Made by a program: the position numbers and the translations under genes
Shown: piece after piece, positions 61,688-64,000 of the stretch
Numbering within the stretch: the stretch's first letter is position 1
How the letters are laid out: each line of letters starts with the position of its first letter
NCBI GenBank assembly: GCA_025667525.1
Contig: CM046877.1
Span: forward strand, 34,182,255 to 34,246,254
DNA: 64,000 nt
DNA from: Glebionis coronaria
Lineage: Eukaryota > Streptophyta > Magnoliopsida > Asterales > Asteraceae
Direction: 5' to 3'
Notes under the pieces: generated by a model
Told to the model about the DNA's origin: nothing
Seen by the model: the letters and a program-made list of their open reading frames with translations, nothing else
Database searches by the model: none

Positions 61688-64000
61688 TCAATTCATGGGG
61701 AAAATGGGGATCTCTTGGACCATTTCAACGGAAATGTCCTCCCCAAAGTAATGCTTAACACGGTGACCATTCACTTTAAAATTCGGACCATCGGGTTGTG
61801 ACAACTCAAGAGTTCCATATGGAAACACTTGAGTAATAGTGAATGGACCGGACCATCTTGACTTAAGCTTGCCCGCAAAAAGTTTCAATCTTGAGTTAAA
61901 GAGGAGAACCGGCTCTCCAACTTTGAACTCACGATTCTTGATCTTAGCATCATGCAATTTCTTAGTCTTTTCCTTGTAAAGCAAAGAATTTTCATAGGCA
62001 TTGGCTCTCAATTCATCCATCTCATTGAGTTGATCTTTCCTATGTGAACCGGCTTGGTTTAAATCAAAGTTAGCCCACTTGAGAGCCCAAGATGCCTTAT
62101 GTTCTAGCTCGAATGGGAGGTGGCACGCTTTTCCATAGACAAGCCTATAAGGCGTACAACCAATTGGTGTTTTAAAAGCCGTCCTAAACGCCCACAAAGC
62201 ATCATCAAGCTTATCCGACCAAGAAGCTCGATGCTCTCCCACCGTTCTCTCTAAAATTCTCTTTAAACCACGATTTGTGACCTCGGTTTGACCATTTGTT
62301 TGAGGGTGATACGCGGTAGAAAGTCTATGATTAACTCCATACTTCTTCATCACTCTCGTGAATTGATCATTACAAAAGTGCGTACCACGATCACTTATGA
62401 TGGCCCGAGGTACACCAAATCTAGCAAACAATTGTTTCAAAAACTTCACAACAACTCTAGCATCATTGGTAGGTAAGACTTTAGCCTCCACCCATTTAGA
62501 CACATAATCCACTACCACAAGTATATACTTGTTTCCCTTAGAGGATGGAAAAGGTCCCATGAAATCAATGCCCCACACATCAAATATCTCACACTCTTGG
62601 ATAAAATTTTGTGGCATCTCATCACGTTGTGTAATTTTTCCTTGTCTTTGACACACATCACAAAATTTCACCATTTCATGGGCATCTTTGTAAATGGAAG
62701 GCCAATAGTAACCCGAATCAAAGACTTTCTTGGCGGTGTAGTTAGGCCCAAAATGTACACCCGTAGGTCCTTTATGACACGCTTCTAAGATCTTAAATGC
62801 CTCGGGCCCATCTACACACCGTCTAATGATTTGGTCCACACATTGCCTAAAAAGATATGGATCATCCCAAAAGTAATACTTAACTTCCTTAAGAAACTTC
62901 TTCTTTTGTTGATAAGTAAGACCCTCAATAAGCACATTGCCCACAAGATAGTTTGCGATATCCGCAAACCAAGGAGTGGCATCCTCTTGGGAAGAGATAG
63001 ACATGAGCTCCTCTAATGGAAAGGATTCATTGATTTCTTGGTGTGGTAAATCTCCTTGAAAAGGATGCTCAAGTCTACTCAAGTGATCCGCCGCTAAATT
63101 CTCGGCCCCTTTCTTATCACGAATCTCTATCTTAAACTCTTGAAGCAACAAAACCCATCTCAAAAGCCTAGGCTTAGCATCTTGTTTTGTCATAAGATAC
63201 TTGAGAGCGGAATGATCCGTATACACTATGGTTTTGGAAAGCACAAGATATGGTCTAAACTTCTCAAAAGCATATACTATAGCAAGCAACTCTTTTTCCG
63301 TGGTAGTGTAATGAAGTTGTGCACCGGTCATGGTTTTACTCGCATAGTGTATAGGTTGAAAATGCTTATTAACTCTTTTTCCTAAGACGGCCCCCACCGC
63401 ATAATCACTAGCGTCACACATAAGCTCAAAAGGTAATTCCCAATTTGGAGAAACCAAAACGGGAGCCTTAGTCAATTTTTCCTTAAGAGTCTCAAAAGAG
63501 TCTAAACAATCTTGGTTAAAAATGAAAGGAGCCTCTTTCTCTAAGAGGTGAGTCATCGGTCTAGCTATCTTAGAAAAATCTTGTATAAAGCGCCTATAAA
63601 ATCCCGCATGACCTAAGAAACTCCTCACACCTTTAACCGAGGTGGGTGGGGGAAGCTTAGCAATCACATCAATTTTAGCTCGATCAACTTCTAATCCCTT
63701 GTTGGATATCTTGTGTCCTAAAACAATCCCCTCTTTCACCATAAAGTGACATTTCTCCCAATTAAGCACTAAACGTGTTTCCTCACAACGCTTAAGCATT
63801 CTTTCAAGATTGGTGAGACATGAGCTAAATGAATTTCCAAAGACGGAAAAGTCATCCATAAAAACCTCCATAGTTTGCTCTATCATGTCATGGAAAATCG
63901 CCATCATGCACCTTTGAAACGTCCCCGGTGCATTACATAAGCCAAAAGGCATCCTCTTGTAAGCAAATGTACCGTAAGGACAAGTGAATGTGGTCTTTTC
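61688..64000 (-). CDS. Ty3/gypsy pol: reverse transcriptase, RNase H, integrase (Athila), partial
   Basis: One open frame with no stop from the window edge at 64000 to the stop at 61688-61690, about 770 codons. The 16 codons before the ATG at 63952 continue RT ([11 protein letters not shown]), so that ATG is not the start. Counting from it: RT with MPFGLCNAP at 1-9 and FMDD at 31-34; RNase H with [13 protein letters not shown] near 180 and [13 protein letters not shown]; integrase with the zinc-binding H-H-C-C (ending CDVCQ), [16 protein letters not shown] and [10 protein letters not shown] carrying the D, D and E residues; C-terminal [13 protein letters not shown]. No chromodomain is present. 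The intact frame suggests a recent or still coding copy. Confidence 0.95.
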   Translation of the reverse strand, partial: EKTTFTCPYGTFAYKRMPFGLCNAPGTFQRCMMAIFHDMIEQTMEVFMDDFSVFGNSFSSCLTNLERMLKRCEETRLVLNWEKCHFMVKEGIVLGHKISNKGLEVDRAKIDVIAKLPPPTSVKGVRSFLGHAGFYRRFIQDFSKIARPMTHLLEKEAPFIFNQDCLDSFETLKEKLTKAPVLVSPNWELPFELMCDASDYAVGAVLGKRVNKHFQPIHYASKTMTGAQLHYTTTEKELLAIVYAFEKFRPYLVLSKTIVYTDHSALKYLMTKQDAKPRLLRWVLLLQEFKIEIRDKKGAENLAADHLSRLEHPFQGDLPHQEINESFPLEELMSISSQEDATPWFADIANYLVGNVLIEGLTYQQKKKFLKEVKYYFWDDPYLFRQCVDQIIRRCVDGPEAFKILEACHKGPTGVHFGPNYTAKKVFDSGYYWPSIYKDAHEMVKFCDVCQRQGKITQRDEMPQNFIQECEIFDVWGIDFMGPFPSSKGNKYILVVVDYVSKWVEAKVLPTNDARVVVKFLKQLFARFGVPRAIISDRGTHFCNDQFTRVMKKYGVNHRLSTAYHPQTNGQTEVTNRGLKRILERTVGEHRASWSDKLDDALWAFRTAFKTPIGCTPYRLVYGKACHLPFELEHKASWALKWANFDLNQAGSHRKDQLNEMDELRANAYENSLLYKEKTKKLHDAKIKNREFKVGEPVLLFNSRLKLFAGKLKSRWSGPFTITQVFPYGTLELSQPDGPNFKVNGHRVKHYFGEDISVEMVQEIPIFPMN

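Larger units (their letters stand above)
56650..64000 (-). mobile_element. Athila-type Ty3/gypsy retrotransposon, 3' part
   Basis: Minus-strand element: pol runs in from the right edge, followed by a 2-kb non-coding 3' region, a polypurine tract and a 3' LTR of about 3 kb. RT and integrase motifs ([37 protein letters not shown]) are of the Athila lineage. The left limit near 56650 is inferred from where copia F sequence (CGCGGTACCTTA at about 56634) gives way, so it is approximate. Confidence 0.8.

Overview
This window is plant nuclear DNA. It is AT-rich, almost every recognisable gene belongs to a Ty1/copia or Ty3/gypsy retrotransposon or a CACTA transposon, and the elements are nested in each other. 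The style of the copia gag at the left end (very long, coiled-coil rich) and the general repeat vocabulary suggest an Asteraceae genome such as a daisy-family species; that placement is inference from memory of related sequences, not a search result. No bacterial, phage or viral system is present. I name elements A to F plus Athila for reference.

Left part (1-11618): a minus-strand copia element A (gag, start of protease, leader, PBS, 251-bp LTR at 5827-6077) abuts, inside the integrase reading frame, a plus-strand copia element B (integrase C-terminus, RT, RNase H, 3' region, LTR). A therefore most likely inserted into B. Both are broken by stops. 11756-25724: a scrap of CACTA transposase, a 41-bp minisatellite and an exon-like coding segment are interrupted by a complete 12.3-kb LTR element C (12291-24616) with TTGAT target duplications. 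C has nearly intact LTRs but a wrecked gypsy pol inside, so it probably moved as a non-autonomous passenger.

Middle (25720-42169): a left-truncated CACTA element with a GRF zinc-finger pseudogene, a young complete copia element D (28481-36271, TAGTC duplications, 774-bp LTRs) with two nonsense codons in an otherwise continuous polyprotein, a complete non-autonomous CACTA element (37623-39286, TGT duplications) carrying a piece of the same GRF gene, and a 2.4-kb inverted-repeat (Mutator-like or foldback) element full of a 14-bp palindrome.

Right part (42170-64000): the one convincing host gene, a five-exon minus-strand gene for a small protein with two HMA-like domains lacking the metal-binding CxxC (42891-43914 or -43950), a MITE-like inverted repeat, weakly coding eroded DNA, a 184-bp tandem repeat, fragments of LTRs, the 3' LTR and 3' region of minus-strand copia F, and a minus-strand Athila-type gypsy element (3' LTR, PPT, pol) that runs off the right edge.

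A theme across families is that perfect inverted repeats sit directly beside the TATA box in the LTRs. LTR identities and repeat counts quoted below were made by eye.
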